A stretch of 6,260 nucleotides of DNA, taken from NCBI GenBank assembly GCA_943326975.2, contig CALPVI020000113.1, forward strand, positions 1 to 6,260, read 5' to 3'. Every line of letters begins with the position of its first letter. Positions within the stretch are counted from its first letter, which is position 1. The stretch is from Actinomyces viscosus. Lineage in GTDB: Bacteria > Bacteroidota > Bacteroidia > Flavobacteriales_D > Crocinitomicaceae. A program made the position numbers and the translations under genes. The notes under the pieces were generated by a model, which worked only from the letters and a program-made list of their open reading frames with translations, made no database searches and was not told the DNA's origin. Shown here one piece after another: positions 5,300-6,260 of this stretch.

Positions 5300-6260
5300 A
5301 AAAAATATATTCATTGTTATTAGTTATTATAATACAAATTTCTGGATTATATGCTCAAAATATTCCAGCTAGCGATGATTGTACTAATGCCCCACCAATT
5401 TGCAATTTTTCAGGATATCAAGGAAACACCTCTTCTTCCTATCAACCAAGTTCTTGGGCTCAATTAACATCTGCATTTTGTGGCACATTGGAAAATGATT
5501 CATATGTTAAATTTGTTGCAGATAATGATACAATTAATTTAGTAGTTACTGTAACAAGTTCACTTTATTCTGGTGGTATTCAATTAATGATTTTTGAATC
5601 TACAAATTGTAATTCAGGCACGATCAATAAAATAAAATGTTACAACCAAATAAAAATGTCTGCCGGCCCAACAACAATTACTGGGACTGGTCTTATCCCT
5701 GGAAATACTTATTATGTCATTTTTGATGGTTTTGGTGGAGATGTTTGTGATTATACAATCAATGTTCCAAATTCAGGAGGTGGTATATCCTTACCTGCAT
5801 CTATTAACGCATCTCAACAAACTATTTGTTTAGGATCTAACGTATCTCTTACTGCAACAGGCGGAAATGGAGTTTACGATTGGTCAACTTCACCAAATGT
5901 AAATGATTTAAATAACACTAATACTAATTCAGTAACAGCAACACCGAATTCTACAGGTATAAAAAAATATGTTGTATCCTCCTCAAACGGAAATTCGGCT
6001 TGTCCTTCTTCAGATACCGTAGATATTAATGTTATTGATGTGCCGGTTATTAACGCTGGAGGTAGTAGCACAATTTGCTTAGCTGGAAATGCAACAGTAA
6101 GTGGTGTAACAAGTAATACTTCAAATTTTACATGGACACATAATGGAGCTGGAAATTTATCCAATACAAATACCCTATCCCCTGTTTACACTCCAAATCC
6201 AATTGACGAAGGAAAAGATGTGATACTAACTATCACGGCTAATGTTTGTAATTCAAATAC
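5296..6260 (+). CDS. large exported Ig/PKD-repeat protein, probable gliding/T9SS-type adhesin (3' end outside the window)
   Basis: The frame opens with ATG at 5296 and stays open to the window's end, giving 321 complete codons. Residues 1-20 are a signal peptide (MKKIYSLLLV..., cleavage after LYA). Residues about 25-158 form an N-terminal beta domain opening with ASDDCTNAPPIC and containing GGIQLMIFESTNC (93-105), patterns I associate with large Bacteroidota cell-surface proteins that carry a gliding-motility-associated C-terminal domain. Cysteines at 29, 36, 62, 105, 115 and 151 suggest disulfides. Two Ig/PKD-like repeats follow: one from about 166 (TICLGSNVSLTATGG, Cys178) to about 248, and a second from about 249 (NAGGSSTICLAGNATVSG, Cys261) into a TWTHNGAGNLSN segment at the window's edge. 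The composition, rich in Thr, Ser and Asn, is typical of secreted adhesins. Export is presumably by Sec and then type IX secretion; the C-terminal signal that would prove this is not visible. Translation is probably coupled to the upstream small exported protein. Confidence 0.88.
   Translation, partial: MKKIYSLLLVIIIQISGLYAQNIPASDDCTNAPPICNFSGYQGNTSSSYQPSSWAQLTSAFCGTLENDSYVKFVADNDTINLVVTVTSSLYSGGIQLMIFESTNCNSGTINKIKCYNQIKMSAGPTTITGTGLIPGNTYYVIFDGFGGDVCDYTINVPNSGGGISLPASINASQQTICLGSNVSLTATGGNGVYDWSTSPNVNDLNNTNTNSVTATPNSTGIKKYVVSSSNGNSACPSSDTVDINVIDVPVINAGGSSTICLAGNATVSGVTSNTSNFTWTHNGAGNLSNTNTLSPVYTPNPIDEGKDVILTITANVCNSN

Noticed and set aside
5874..6164. 96-codon minus-strand open frame
   Set aside because: It is the antisense shadow of the Thr/Ser/Asn-rich adhesin frame; its Val/Phe/Leu-rich product is what complementary reading of such codons gives.

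Overview
The window looks like a chromosomal segment from a member of the Bacteroidota, most likely Flavobacteriales. The evidence is very AT-rich DNA, A-rich leaders mostly without Shine-Dalgarno motifs, a TAnnTTTG-type promoter element, signal peptides ending in '..FGQ', '..YSQ' or '..YAQ', a transketolase split into two subunits, and the beginning of a large secreted protein of the gliding/type IX secretion kind. The genus cannot be told from the sequence. No mobile element, CRISPR array, tRNA or rRNA was seen.

Left edge (1-309, plus): the 3' part of a small STAS/SpoIIAA-like protein, probably continuing from upstream of the window. It converges on the next block with only 4 bases between the two stop codons.

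Central minus-strand block (4735 down to 314), in transcription order: transketolase N-terminal subunit (3893-4735), a secreted von Willebrand factor A (VWA) protein (2537-3892), transketolase C-terminal subunit (1571-2527), a strong intrinsic terminator (1522-1554), then a class III PLP-dependent aminotransferase (314-1504). The two transketolase subunits together form one thiamine-diphosphate enzyme of the non-oxidative pentose phosphate pathway. A gene for an exported protein sits exactly between them: its TTG start touches the TAA stop of the N subunit, in the same frame, and it ends 9 bases before the C subunit. The terminator lies only about 17 bases before the aminotransferase start codon, so that gene is either fed by readthrough or has an unrecognised promoter further upstream.

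Divergent spacer (4736-4891): 156 bases with a good Bacteroidota -7 box for the transketolase operon, an A9-TAAG-T9 palindrome and an 11-base-period direct repeat in front of the plus-strand genes.

Right block (4892-6260, plus): a small exported protein of unknown function (4892-5299) overlaps by ATGA the start of a large exported protein (5296 to beyond the window). The latter has a signal peptide, a cysteine-containing N-terminal beta domain and at least two Ig/PKD-like repeats. By architecture it is probably a surface adhesin or gliding-motility-associated type IX secretion substrate; its C-terminus is not in the window. It has no stop codon in the window and is easily overlooked.

The most unusual points are the VWA gene nested within the split transketolase operon with its TAA-TTG junction, the terminator placed against the aminotransferase start, and the translationally coupled small secreted protein and adhesin pair. 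None of these is shown to be a new system by sequence alone.
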